Positions 22,894-34,458 of a DNA stretch of 64,000 nt are shown piece by piece. The stretch comes from Lycocorax pyrrhopterus obiensis (Eukaryota > Chordata > Aves > Passeriformes > Paradisaeidae): positions 10,034,163 through 10,098,162 of the forward strand of contig JACSVZ010000011.1 of assembly GCA_014706295.1 (NCBI GenBank). Reading direction: 5' to 3'. Numbering within the stretch: the stretch's first letter is position 1; each line of letters opens with the position of its first letter. Under the pieces are notes generated by a model, which was not told the origin of the DNA, did no database searches, and worked only from the letters and a program-made list of their open reading frames with translations. Made by a program: the position numbers and the translations under genes.

Positions 22894-25372
22894 GAATAGG
22901 CGCATGAGCAAAATCTCCAGTGAATGTTACGTAGAAGTTTTGCTGTTTGCATCAGAGAAAATGAAGTTTGAGTTTCTGACAGCAGTGTTTAAGTTCTGAT
23001 ATTTTCCTTGCTGTGAGACAAGTTTGATAGGTAAAGGTAATAATGTATTAGACCAACTTGTAAGGTTATAAAAGTTAGACAAGGCTGAAGAAGAGCTTAT
23101 GTGTCCGAAAGCTAGACTGACCTTGTTTAGTGGCTCTGGGTGGTCTTATAAGGGACATACCTACGGCTGTTGTAGCCCAGTGTATTTTGGGTTAGTTGCC
23201 CCGACACCCCCAAAATGTTCTTTATAGCAGAGAAGCTGTGCTGTGCAGACCAGTGAGTCTTTGTTGCTGAAATTACACAGGTCTTCTGTTGTTAAACGCC
23301 ACAGATCTCAGGAGAACTCTGAGAGAAGTTGGCATATTCAGTTGTGAATTTTGGTGGATTTTTAACTTACAGTTTTAACTCTGTGATGAATGGTTTAAAC
23401 TGAGTCTGTACAGAAAAAGGTCTGTGCATCTATGTACATCTGAGGCGTTCTACTAAATAAAATACCTCCTGAGTCTTCCTGCCATAAGACTTATGTCCTC
23501 ATAGCTATGTATCCATGAATTCCTTAACGTTACCAGTGCTTTGTCACTCTCCATTCTGAGCTACATGGTAGTGCAGGGATTCATGAGCAGTGACCTACCA
23601 GCATTTTAGGACCACCAGAGGACTGCAGAGAGCTGTCTGGTATTTTAACTCTAGTCCCTCAAAAGTACCTGGTGTTTCAGAGAGGGCAAAATATGTGCAT
23701 CACATACACATGCTTTTCTTCTGGCCAGTTGTACAATGTTGTAACTTTCTTCCTTAAAAGAATGTGTCATGTGTTACTTATTTGGGGCCATCTATAATTC
23801 TATTGCAATGTAAAGTAATTTACTTCCAGCTTTTGTGTGATTATTTCTCAAAAATGTAGAGCTTTCTAGAAGTTCTGTAGCATATCACACATGAAGAATA
23901 GCACAAAAATTGATATTTTAGCAGAATAAATAATTTTGGTATCTTCAGTGTTTTCTCTGGTTACTCTATCAGTTCTTTTCACAGATTTTTTTTTTCTCTT
24001 TTGCTTACTACAGAAAAATTACATCAAATGCAGGATAACAGAACACTGTCAAACTAAGAAGGTTTTATATGGACAGCATTAGACAGGAGCAGAAAGATCC
24101 AGTGCACTAATAGGCACGCTCACATGAGCTACCTAGTCCATTGACAGTTTCTTCCTTTGTTCTCCCTCTCGACCCACTTTCTGCCAGTGATTTGTGACAT
24201 ATTTTGTAAGAGATCAAATAAGCCCTTGACACCTGATTGCAATGTAGTGCTTGTTTACAGTTGCATTTTTGAAGGACCTCTAGACAAGATGGAAGGTTTA
24301 ACTTAAAGTAATTAAATTTGCATCTTCTCTGTGACAGGAATTTTCTTATGTGTGTATCCTGTTGAGCAACTTTTACTGTAATTGGCCATGAAGTACCAAA
24401 AGAATGATCCAGGTACACAAAATCATTGTTGCCTACTACTAAAATCTGTCATGGTATTTCTAAGGACTGGCTTGTACTTGGCTTGTGCCAGGTTCTTTGA
24501 AATATAGTAATGCCTACTTCTCTTTTTTTTTTTCTATTATTTTAAATGTGGACCCTGATTTGAAACACAAATTAAACTGAACTTGATGAATAGCATTTTC
24601 TAGTCACATTTTAAAGTCTAAAGAACTATTTAATAGTTGCTTTGAATTTAACATGATTAATTAATATCTGTTATTTGTGGTATATTTTGGCCAAATTGAT
24701 ATTGTTGAGTCCTCTGATCAGTGAGATTTGAAGTAACCTGCCAGGATGTTCACCTAATACCATCTGAAGTGGTTTTATGAGGACAAAGAATTATTTGCAT
24801 CTTGCATGACCTGTCCTTACGGCTACTTTTGAGTACAATGTAGGTTAGAAGAAGTAGTTATTTTCAGCCTACTGACTACAAGCGAGATTAATAGCTTTTG
24901 AAAGAGCTCTAATGAAAGGCTGACCCAACTGGCTTTTGTATTATACCTTGTTTATCCTGCTCTCATCTCTATCACCTTTGGGCTACAACAAAATATAATT
25001 TATGTTAGCAGTGCTTCATTGAAGGTGAAAGGTCACATTTTTAATGAGGGTAGCCCTGATTGGGATTCAGGTTTTAAAATGTTGGGTGGTAGAGTACAGT
25101 CAACAAAGTCCATGTAAAGAAAATCATTGCAGAAAGGGGCAAGGTAACATTATCTGAGGGGGAAATAAGACCACTTTGTTTTATTTAAAGTTCAATTAGC
25201 AGAAGTTAAATAGTTAGGAAAAGGGATTTAACAAAATACCAGCAATGTGATGATCACATCTAATAAGCCTTTATAGTTTTTGTAGGGTGGTGGGTTCTTT
25301 GTGCTGAGAAAAATATTTTGCAGAAAATCAATTTCCTCTTTCCTTATTTTGATGGTACTAGCAAAAAAACCA

Positions 25373-25404
25373 TCTCTCTCTCTCTCTCCATCTCTCTCTC
25401 TCTC
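25373..25404. repeat. (TC)n microsatellite with one CA interruption
   Basis: There are sixteen bases of TC, then CA, then fourteen bases of TC. It is a polypyrimidine simple repeat, probably polymorphic in length. Confidence 0.9.
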
Positions 25405-26449
25405 ATATCTTTGACTTGAGCGGGACAGAAAGGAAATGACCACCTGTGCTTGTTCCAGGGAGAACTTGTCTGTATTTGGAATGGTTAACCATTAACACCC
25501 AACTAGGTTTGAGTTTTCCCTTTGGAAGGAAAAGTTGCATTATGCTCATGAGATTGAGCAATGGTGTCTATTAGTGGTGTGGTCACTTTGGTAAAGCAGA
25601 GCTTTTGAGAGTGCTATGCTTTAAAAATGATCCACTGGATTTTTGTTGAATGATGTTAAAATTCACTGTGACTTAAATAACCAATTTTATGAAACATGGA
25701 CCTTCTCATAGAAGCCAAAATTTTTTTGAGATAGGTTGAAACTTCAAGAGAATTCTAGTCAAAAGAAGTTTAGCAGGTATATGGGGAAGTTTTAGGGTAT
25801 AAGCAACGAAAGTAAAGTTGTAAACTCAGAGTAGTCAAAAGCTGATTTGAAAGAAGTTCTTGGTTTCAGGTTTTCAGCATTCAAATACTTACCCTGAGTG
25901 ACTGGTGCTTGCCATGAAAACTCACTCTTTCATTTATGTCTGTTGTTTGCAAGTGACAAAGTGCTTCAGTTATGTTCAAGAAAGGAATGGGAAACACATC
26001 AGGGATTCTGAATTTCGTTACTTTTTGTGGAAACAACTAACCTGGGCTTAGTTCAAAATTTGCATAGAGAAGAGTGGTGGAATGAGCTGCTTTTGTTCTT
26101 TACAGTCAGATTGCCTTTCATGGAGATACAGATTATCAAAGTCTGAGCTTTTGTATCTTGTTTTTTGACTGTATATATATAGACTGTGCGACAGTAACCA
26201 CTGTGTAAAACCGTAACGCCCATAGGATTCACCTTGTGTGGGATTTCAGAATGAAAGTTTAGGAGGGCTGCAGGTTAGATTGCATAAGTGCTGCAAGATT
26301 TTAGAGAGGTATTGTGCTGATGTCAGAAGCTTTTTTCCCCTGGTTTTGGATTGTTTTCTGTGTATCATGCTGCATCGTAACTAAATATTGGATTGTGCTC
26401 CTGTATGACAGGAACTTTTTATTCCATGGTGATATGTGAAGCAATATAT

Positions 26450-26660
26450 TGAGGCCCTGCTGTAGCAGTTTGAATACAGGGTTTCTTCTTCTCCCCAACA
26501 CTACTTGTTGCTGTAGCTGCCCTTGGCTTTTTAGCAGAGGTCAGCCTTGCTGTGCTGCTCCTGCAGTGCCTCTCCATCCTGCTCTCTCCCTTCTTCCCTA
26601 CCACAGCACTCCCCTGTGCCTGGGCTCCTGCTGTCTCTTGGCAAGGAATAGAATCACACT
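26450..26660. other. Pyrimidine-rich, moderately GC-rich patch in intron 1
   Basis: The patch is rich in CT and CTCC runs (for example around 26571-26600) and stands out from its AT-rich flanks. Open frames exist on both strands (+ 26449-26679, - 26419-26712), but they overlap and neither resembles a known protein. It may be an old repeat fragment; I could not identify the family. Confidence 0.3.
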
Positions 26661-27275
26661 GTGCTTTAAAGGAACATAATGTTGGGATTCCCCTTCTTTT
26701 CATCCGTGCCAATAGGTCTTGAACTATTAATGCAAATCTTCAAAATGATTCTTTTAAATTTACACTTGTTTTACATTATTTTATAATTAAGTTTGAGTGT
26801 TTAAAGAGAAGAAAGGAATAGAAGTTTTTGAGATGATTAAATATTAATTTTATTCACATTTAACCCTAATTTACATTAAGGATGTTAACTGAAAGGCAGA
26901 TCTTTTGAATTCAACATTTTCATTTTCTTTTAGCCTCATTGATGAACAGTTAGATCTTGTCATATAAAGTGTCAGGGTCCACTGGGATAGAAGGAATAAT
27001 TGTGCAGTCTTGTACTTTTTAGGATGGTCTGTTTGTGATGCTCACTGTTTCCTAACAAAATAAAACAATTTTAAAAATCTTTTGTCTGAACTAAAACTGA
27101 GATTTGAAACTAGACCTTGTTTCAAACCTCTAGAGAGACTGTCCTGCTTGAGGACTCTGACTTGTTGTCTGTCTTAACAGGACTTCAGTGTCTTAGAAAG
27201 ATGATTTCTATCATATTTTACTGGAAGGTATATCAAGGGGTAATATTGGTGATAAAATCTTGAATTACGTATGTG

Positions 27276-27301
27276 ATATATATATATATATATATATATA
27301 T
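27276..27301. repeat. (AT)13 microsatellite
   Basis: Thirteen uninterrupted AT dinucleotides in FTO intron 1. A simple tandem repeat able to form a cruciform or hairpin and likely variable in length. Confidence 0.92.
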
Positions 27302-30300
27302 TTCATGCAGGGATATGAATTTAGGTAACTATAAAACAAAATGTGCTGCATGCAATTACAACTAGGTGTAAATCAACCACTGATTATTTCCTTTCAGAGA
27401 AGTACGTTAACTAAAATGCACTCAGTGTCCTTCTGTTAAGATCTATAGTTCTTACTTGGGAGTTCAGGAAATGTAGAATTTATTTCTGTGATGTAAATTG
27501 CTTACAGAACCCTGGATAAAAGTTCAGTCTTGGTATTGCATAAACTGCTGTAGCCTATTCAATGCATTCAGTGCTTACACTTGCACAAGGAAAATCCTGC
27601 AAATGATACAGGCCTTTGTGCAGTGTTTAATAAATTATGGGACTTTGAAGAATCTTTGAGAAGCGGGGCCTGCATGTGACTGAGCAGTAGACATGAATAA
27701 GTGTTATCCTCAAGTGTATCTAGCAGACAGTAATAGATGCTTGAACAGACAATATGAGCACTGAGTGAATGATGGTAATAACATTAAATATTTACATATA
27801 GCAAAAGCATTTTGACAGCAGAAAAGACACTGTCTCTGCAGTAAGGTGGATAAACCCCAGTGTGATACAGTATACCTTTCTATAGGACAACTTTTTATTA
27901 ATAACTAGCAGCGTTTTTCTGTAAGACACATATTATGATCTACTGTCATACAAGACAATTTTCAAGACTTTATTGGTGTAATCTCCAGGTGCTAATATCA
28001 CTCCATACCTACCATAATGCAAAAACAGTTACTGAGTTCAGAAATAAGAATAATTGGATAATAAATAAATGCTTAATATTAACCAAAGTAGATTTTAACC
28101 TGTTACCAAAAGCTCAGACTCACTCTACTTTGCCTTACCTCAGTTTTACATTGCATTTTCTAACATAGGAGCTGTCTGAAGAACTGTGTCCTAAAGAAAG
28201 TTGTACTCTGGCTATGCCTGAAAGAGTTGATGAAAGCAAGAAGTCCTCCTGCCCTCTCCACTGCTGAGCAGTTTCATAGGAGTAAATCCATTTTATTGAT
28301 TCCAGAGTTGTTAAAGTGCAGGATATTTGTTTATGTGCCCTTGTTTTGGTTTTTGAGGGAACCTGCAAATTATGATTGTAGAACAGTTGGTATTCCTTGC
28401 ACTGGAATTGTTAAAATAGGCAATGCTTGACTTCCCACATAATTTTAAAAGGAAATTACTTTATCAGAAGCATAGGATAACAGTTGTTATACTGAGGAGC
28501 ATATGAATTTTGTTAGAGGTTTTTATCCTTCTAAATTTATCCAAATAGCTTTCACTTACAGGAAAGAAAGAAAACAATGGTGACAGTAAATCGAAATTTT
28601 TTGAAATACTGTATGAAGCTTGTATTACTTTGATGAACCTGTTTGCATGTAATGATTTGTCATGTAATTAAAACAAATTAATATTGAAAATGGAGTAAAA
28701 TCGAGTGCTATCAAGCCACTTTTTCATTTATTAATTTTCTTGTAACAGCCAAAGAGAACACAGACCACAATTCTAGAATTTGTTTCTTTAAATAATCAGT
28801 AAGGTTGGTTTTTATTTTGTTTCAATATTTTACGGCAAAGATAATTCTTTGGAAGTGGGTAAGGGAAACTTCTTGTTGAAAAGATGCTTGGAAATTCCTT
28901 TCTTAGCAGTGGCTTCGGTGTGGGCATCCAGTCAAAGTCCACGAGTAATCTGCATCATTTGAGAATATGAATAATTATGAATATCTGGAATATCTAAGGC
29001 ACATAAGTTGAACTTTGGTCAGTCAAGCATTTCTTGAGGTGTAAGGGCAAATACATTTTTACAGCTTTTAAGGAAAGAATCTTAATCCTGTGGAGAAAAG
29101 GGCTGGTATATCGCAAGAGGGAAAAATGTTATATTCCTGCAAATACGTGAAAGATATGCTTTGCAAAAGGAATGTGACAGAAATTTAATGTGATATGTTC
29201 TCTTCCTGGACAAGTTTTACTTTGAGGGGAAAAAGTTTTGCAGGTGATAGCTGTTCTGAGGAGCATTCCTCTGTGGCTGTAAAATTGATGTGGGCTACAG
29301 AGATAGAATGTTGATAACTTGATTCCAGTGGATGTGAGCTGAGATGTTTTGAATGGGGACTTCACTGAAGATAAAACCAAGTGGGCTCATTCCACTGTCT
29401 AAAACTTGAACCATATTCCTTGTTTGTTTCTTGGGTATCAAGAACTGGAAATTATGCAGCATTTAAATTTCAGATTGAATCTGGAATCTAGTACAGGAGC
29501 ATGCCGCTGGCTTTCAGAGGGCTGCACATCTCAGGATCCTTAAGAAACGATACCTGTTTTGGAGTAGATGATCTACATGTGTTTTTCAAGGCAACTACTG
29601 GTTTGGGATCTTTTTGGATTAAAACTTCTAACATGCTGATCAGGAGTTACTCTAGTTTAAATAATTTTTCTTTCTAACACAGCCTCTGTGTTAGAAATCA
29701 GGAAGTATTGTAATAAAAGCAATAAAACAACAGGTTCTTAAAAGCTTGGACAATAATACGTCAGTGACCATCAGACTTTGGACTTTTTTTGTTCATTGCT
29801 ATGGTAAACACTTGGTTTTTGCTGTTAATGCTGCCTTCTTTCTCTTGTGGTCTCTACACTTCCTGACCATTTTTCATTGCTTTGTATCAGCACATCTTCC
29901 CTTCAATCTGCTCATTTGATCTTTCCAAGGTGTCAGTGCACCAGAAAGTACAAGTACTTTCTTTGAATCTGAAAGAGCAATTTGAGAAGCCATGAGTAGA
30001 ATTCTATATGACACATAAGGAAGGAGTTTATCTTGCTTTTTTTACTTAATATTTAAAGTAGGGACAATGTTGATTCTGGTGGCAGCAGTTTAGGTCCCAA
30101 AGTAGAGTATAGATTCAAATACTTAAAGTGTATTTACAGTAAAGGTTTGCAAACTCAGAGTTACAGTGTGCTGCCCACTCACTGAGTGAAGCATCTCCCC
30201 TTTGGATTTCTAAGGGGTTTTTAGTACTGCAGTATTTATGCACTTTACATCATAACTGCTTGCCTAATACAATGGAAGGTTTAGTCCATGTGGTTGTATT

Positions 30301-31850
30301 GTCCTAATCTAACCATCAAAATGAGAATTTTAACTTCAGAAGTTTCTTTCATCACACATAATTTCAGGGTTTCCTGATGCAGATACGTAACTGAATAAGA
30401 TTCTGTGTTCATCATATAACCCTCAAGGTCTAGACCGAGCAATGGTCAGGACCTGAGAACATACAAAACTTTGCTAAAGTTTTATATTTCCATTTCACTG
30501 AGTTTGCAGTAGGAAAATTACATTAGACAAACTCTGCAAGTGTTGTTCTGTTGCAGCCTGCATAGTGTTTTCATGAACAATGTTTTAAAAGCTGTTATTC
30601 CTTCTCTTCATTCTTGCCCCTCACACTTCTCCTTGTGGCTTCAGAATTTGGAGAAATTATTTTTAAAGCAACCTCTAAGCATCTTGTGATACAAGTTACA
30701 TTTCAATCAGAACAGACATTTGGTGTCCTCCTGTAGCAGTAAGTCTGCCTGGTGGGGATTTTTGAATTTTTTTTCCTTGTTTTGTAGTATACACTTCTAC
30801 ATATGCTAAAATACATTATTTTTGTTTGGTTTAATGGAACACATAAAATTTGGAGTAATGAGAAGTGGCAATTTAATGCCAGTAATAGGAAGCAGCTTGG
30901 TTGAGAGTGATTTTCTGCTGAAATTAGTACTATAAAGTATTAATATATTGCTGTTCATTTCATGATGATAGATGTGGGGTTCAGATGTAGAATTTTTAAT
31001 TTATTCATCAATATATGGAGTGTCCATAAATAAATGGTGTCTGTGTGCTAAGTGGCTAGAGAACATAGACTTTTTCTTGCCTTTTCCTCTAAAAATGTTG
31101 TGAAATAAAAATGCAGAGTCTAATGGCAGGGATTGTACTAGCATCCTTTTTTGCAGTCTATGCTTTTAACTTGATCTAAGCATGTAAATTATTTATTTTT
31201 TTTTTACTTGGTAGACAATTGTGCTGGTGTTCACACATTAATTTATATTCATCATGAAATGTATTTCAACCTCTTCATGGCTTTTCATGAGTGGGGTTGT
31301 GCTGCAAAGTTTAGTTTGCATAAACCTCAGCATTGAGCTGCAGCGCTGATCAGCAGAAGAGAAGCAGGGTAACGGAGATGTGGGATGGCTGTAACTCCAT
31401 GGTAGTGACAATAAATATGATGGCAGGAGTACACAAAGTGTCAACAGGCGAGCAAGGAATGGAAGAACGTGCAAAGTTTGCATCCTCAGAACACTTTATT
31501 AAGCTGTGAAAGCACTCCAGATAAAAACAGTAATGATAGAGTCCATTTACAACGGGGAGGGGGGTCGGAATTAAAACTATTAAGTTGATGAAATATTTTC
31601 ATAAATCAATTTCAAAAACTATCCAAAGCCTCCAGTGCATAGGCTTGACGATACGCTGGCTCGGACTGTAAGAGCAGGCTGCAGTAAAGCTCTGTGTAAA
31701 GCGTCACCAGCTATTTAAGGGCGCGTGTGTCGGAGTTGCAAAGCGAGAGGAGGAGCCTGTCTCCCATGGCCCCGCTTGGTCCGGTTTTTCTTGGCAAGGA
31801 GGGAGGCTCCTCTGCGCTGTGCCGGCTCCTCTCTGGGCCGGGTGAGCTGC

Positions 31851-32610
31851 GGAGCCCGGTGTGAACTGTGGAGCTCGGTGTGAGCTGTGGAGCCCGGTGT
31901 GAGCTTTGGAGCCCGGTGTGAGCTTTGGAGCCCGGTGTGAGCTTTGGAGCTCGGTGTGGGCTGTGGAGCCCGGTGTGAGCTTTGGAGCCCGGTGTGAGCT
32001 TTGGAGCTCGGTGTGGGCTGTGGAGCCCGGTGTGAGCTTTGGAGCTCGGTGTGGGCTGTGAAGCCCGGTGTGAGCTGTGGAGCTCGGTGTGAGCTTTGGA
32101 GCTCGGTGTGAGCTTTGGAGCTCGGTGTGAGCTGTGGAGCCCGGTGTGGGCTGCGGAGCCCGGTGTGAGCTTTGGAGCCCGGTGTGAGCTTTGGAGCCCG
32201 GTGTGAGCTGTGGAGCTCGGTGTGAGCTGTGGAGCCCGGTGTGAGCTGTGGAGCTCGGTGTGGGCTGTGGAGCCCGGTGTGAGCTTTGGAGCCCGGTGTG
32301 AGCTGTGGAGCTCGGTGTGGGCTGTGGAGCTCGGTGTGAGCTGTGGAGCCCGGTGTGAGCTTTGGAGCCCGGTGTGAGCTGTGGAGTCCAGTGTGAGCTT
32401 TGGAGCCCGGTGTGAGCTTTGGAGCCCGGTGTGAGCTGTGGAGCTCGGTGTGAGCTGTGGAGCTCAGTGTGAGCTGTGGAGCCCGGTGTGGGCTGTGAAG
32501 CCCGGTGTGAGCTGTGGAGCTCGGTGAGAGGTGTGGAGCTCGGTGTGAGCTGTGGAGCTCGGTGTGGGCTGTGAAGCCCGGTGTGAGCTGTGGAGCCCGG
32601 TGAGCGCTGT
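31851..32610. repeat. Minisatellite: 40 tandem copies of a 19-bp unit
   Basis: The consensus on the + strand is GGAGCCCGGTGTGAGCTTT. By direct reading there are 40 consecutive units with no insertion or deletion (760 bp exactly), preceded by a partial unit from about 31836. Three positions vary repeatedly: CCC or CTC at unit bases 5-7 (written GC[C/T]CGG), A or G at base 14, and TTT or TGT at bases 17-19. A few units have private changes (GAAGCCC, GGAGTCCA, GGTGAGAGG, GGTGAGCGC). On the minus strand the unit has no stop codon in any frame, which explains the long open frames of 348 and 319 codons there. Confidence 0.97.
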
Positions 32611-32637
32611 GGCTCTGCAGGGACACGGCGGTGCCCG

Positions 32638-32654
32638 TCACTAGGTGGCACTGG
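32638..32654 (+). promoter_or_regulatory. CTCF-like binding site
   Basis: TCACTAGGTGGCACTGG differs from the CTCF core CCASYAGRKGGCRS by one base (T for the first C). It lies 27 bases after the end of the minisatellite in a GC-rich flank. The mammalian FTO introns make long-range contacts with IRX3, which makes an architectural site plausible, but this is prediction only. Confidence 0.42.
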
Positions 32655-33427
32655 AACACCGCCGGTGCGGGCACCGCCGCGCTCTTCCGCTGCGCCCGGA
32701 GCTCCTGCCTTGGGAAGTGTCAGGGAAATTGTTTTATTGTTAAAGGGCACAGTGTAATATATTCATCTCCATCCAAGGCAGCCATTTAATGCCCTGAAAC
32801 ATGCCCTCTCACAGCTCTGGCCTGTTGACTATGCTTATTTGGTGTAATAATTAGCAGAATTTCTCGCTAACAGCGGTACTTACCAACACCTCACATTTTC
32901 CTCTGTGTTTTTGTACGTGATGGATTGTGCATTCTATGAATAAAGTTAAGCGGGTCACAGCCTAAGCCCTATACAACACAGCTATTTTCTGCACAATAGT
33001 TCTGAATAGATATATATTAACTCCTTTTTAATCCCCGTGGTGTGTAATGCAAACAACTTTGAGTCTTTTTGTAATAGGCTATTGAAAACTTGTAAGCACA
33101 GAACACTTAACTTGTCAACTTAGAAAACAGAAAAAGAGAAATGGAATGAGAAACTACAGAAATTAGAGTGCAGTGTCTTTAACCCATGTCAGGCTTTAGG
33201 AGCCTGTTCTAGTGATTCATGAAGTTTGGTACAGTTCACTGTACTTTGTTCTAGAGGAAAAAGTCTCATATACATGTTACAGGTGATCTCCCTGCTATCA
33301 TGGTGTTCAGAGTTAGTCTGCTTGGTGTGAAAATTCCTTGGTAGGAATTCTGAGTTAAACAGTACTTGGGTTTTTTGCACTTTTCTAGCTGGAAATTATT
33401 TTGCTTAAAATTCCTGTCATGGAAATT

Positions 33428-33443
33428 AAAAAAAAAAAAAAAA
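33428..33443. repeat. Poly(A) tract, 16 A
   Basis: A simple A-run in intron 1 with no recognisable retrotransposed sequence upstream. Confidence 0.8.
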
Positions 33444-34412
33444 GAAAAGGTCCCTGAATAAGTGCTGTGGATAGGGATCCTCATCATGGTTCTTTCCAAA
33501 TGCAGGGGCTGATAAAGTTAAGCGTTCCCAAAATTATTAAGTAACTGTAGTCTTTTTTCAGTTAAACTCCTAAGTAAAAATCTAATGGAATTCTTATATA
33601 ATGAATTAGCTCAACTAACAGTGGTTTGAGGCATATTTCATATGGCAGTTCAGCTCTGCATGGAGACTATCAAGCCTTTGTCACTAGTTTAGTTGGGAAT
33701 TGCAGCATATGTAGTGCTAAATGTGGGTCGTAAGCTCTTGCAGTTGTCTGTTATTTAATTTTAAAATCCTCCCTTTGAATATTTTTTTAAAATCCTGCAT
33801 TGTTCATTCTTTTTTCATTCAGCCCTTCTTGAATTCTAGTTACTGCTGAAGCAATTCCATTGTAGAAGGGGAAGTAATACAGCATGTTAAGCCAGCAAAT
33901 AAGAACAAAGGTGGATCTGGCAGCTTTCTCTTAATGTCAGTTCCTTGCCCTCAGCTTCCCTTATTAATGCAACTGAGCTGCTGTCACTCAGCTGGTTTTA
34001 ACCCAGACATGCAGGCTACGTGTCAGAAAGGGTGGCCTAGATTTTTGAATTTCAGGTTGAGAGTACCCCAACATGCAAAACCACTGTATTAAATTATAAA
34101 ATGGTTGACTCCAGTCCTTGTAGACATTCTGAAGGAAATGAAATTTATTTATTCTTGTCTTTGACATATCCTCTAAGGAAGCAAGAGAGTTTAGATTTTA
34201 AGGTGTCTGCAGTATGTTCAGTTGGATGGAGACTTTCCTGTGTGCCTTTAATTTTATGATAGTTCAGAACAAGCCTTCTCTTTTTCAAGTTGTACTTCCA
34301 TGTTAGAATTATTTTTTGTGTGCTTGTGTCCCTTTATATAAAGGGTTTTTACATTTTCTCACTGTTCCTTCAGTTGTTTTACTGTGGCTTTTTGATGATG
34401 TTCTTATGTAAC

Positions 34413-34458
34413 ATCAGATATTTACTTAAATATCAGATATTTAAACATCAGATATTTA
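34413..34458. repeat. Three spaced copies of ATCAGATATTTA
   Basis: Copies lie at 34413-34424, 34432-34443 and 34447-34458, separated by short A/T-rich spacers. This probably reflects local slippage duplication. The palindromic ATATTT-type core makes it AT-rich and flexible. Confidence 0.75.

Larger units (their letters stand above)
31718..32720. promoter_or_regulatory. Isolated GC-rich island in intron 1 around the minisatellite
   Basis: About 1 kb of GC-rich, CpG-containing sequence lies in the middle of an AT-rich intron. Non-repeated flanks (31718-31850 and 32611-32720) are also GC-rich with many CpGs, so the island is more than its tandem repeat. It could be an intragenic CpG island with promoter or insulator activity, or just a GC-rich minisatellite locus. 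A CTCF-like site lies at 32638-32654. No splice structure or known gene is evident. Confidence 0.4.

Noticed and set aside
23608..23624. Second CTCF-like site (CCACCAGAGGACTG)
   Set aside because: It has two mismatches at conserved core positions, one of them in the GGC.
31704..32750. Minus-strand open frames of 348 and 319 codons as a repeat-protein gene
   Set aside because: They are produced by a 19-bp tandem repeat lacking stops on that strand. Overlapping frames give the same peptide pattern, and there is no known domain, signal or gene structure.
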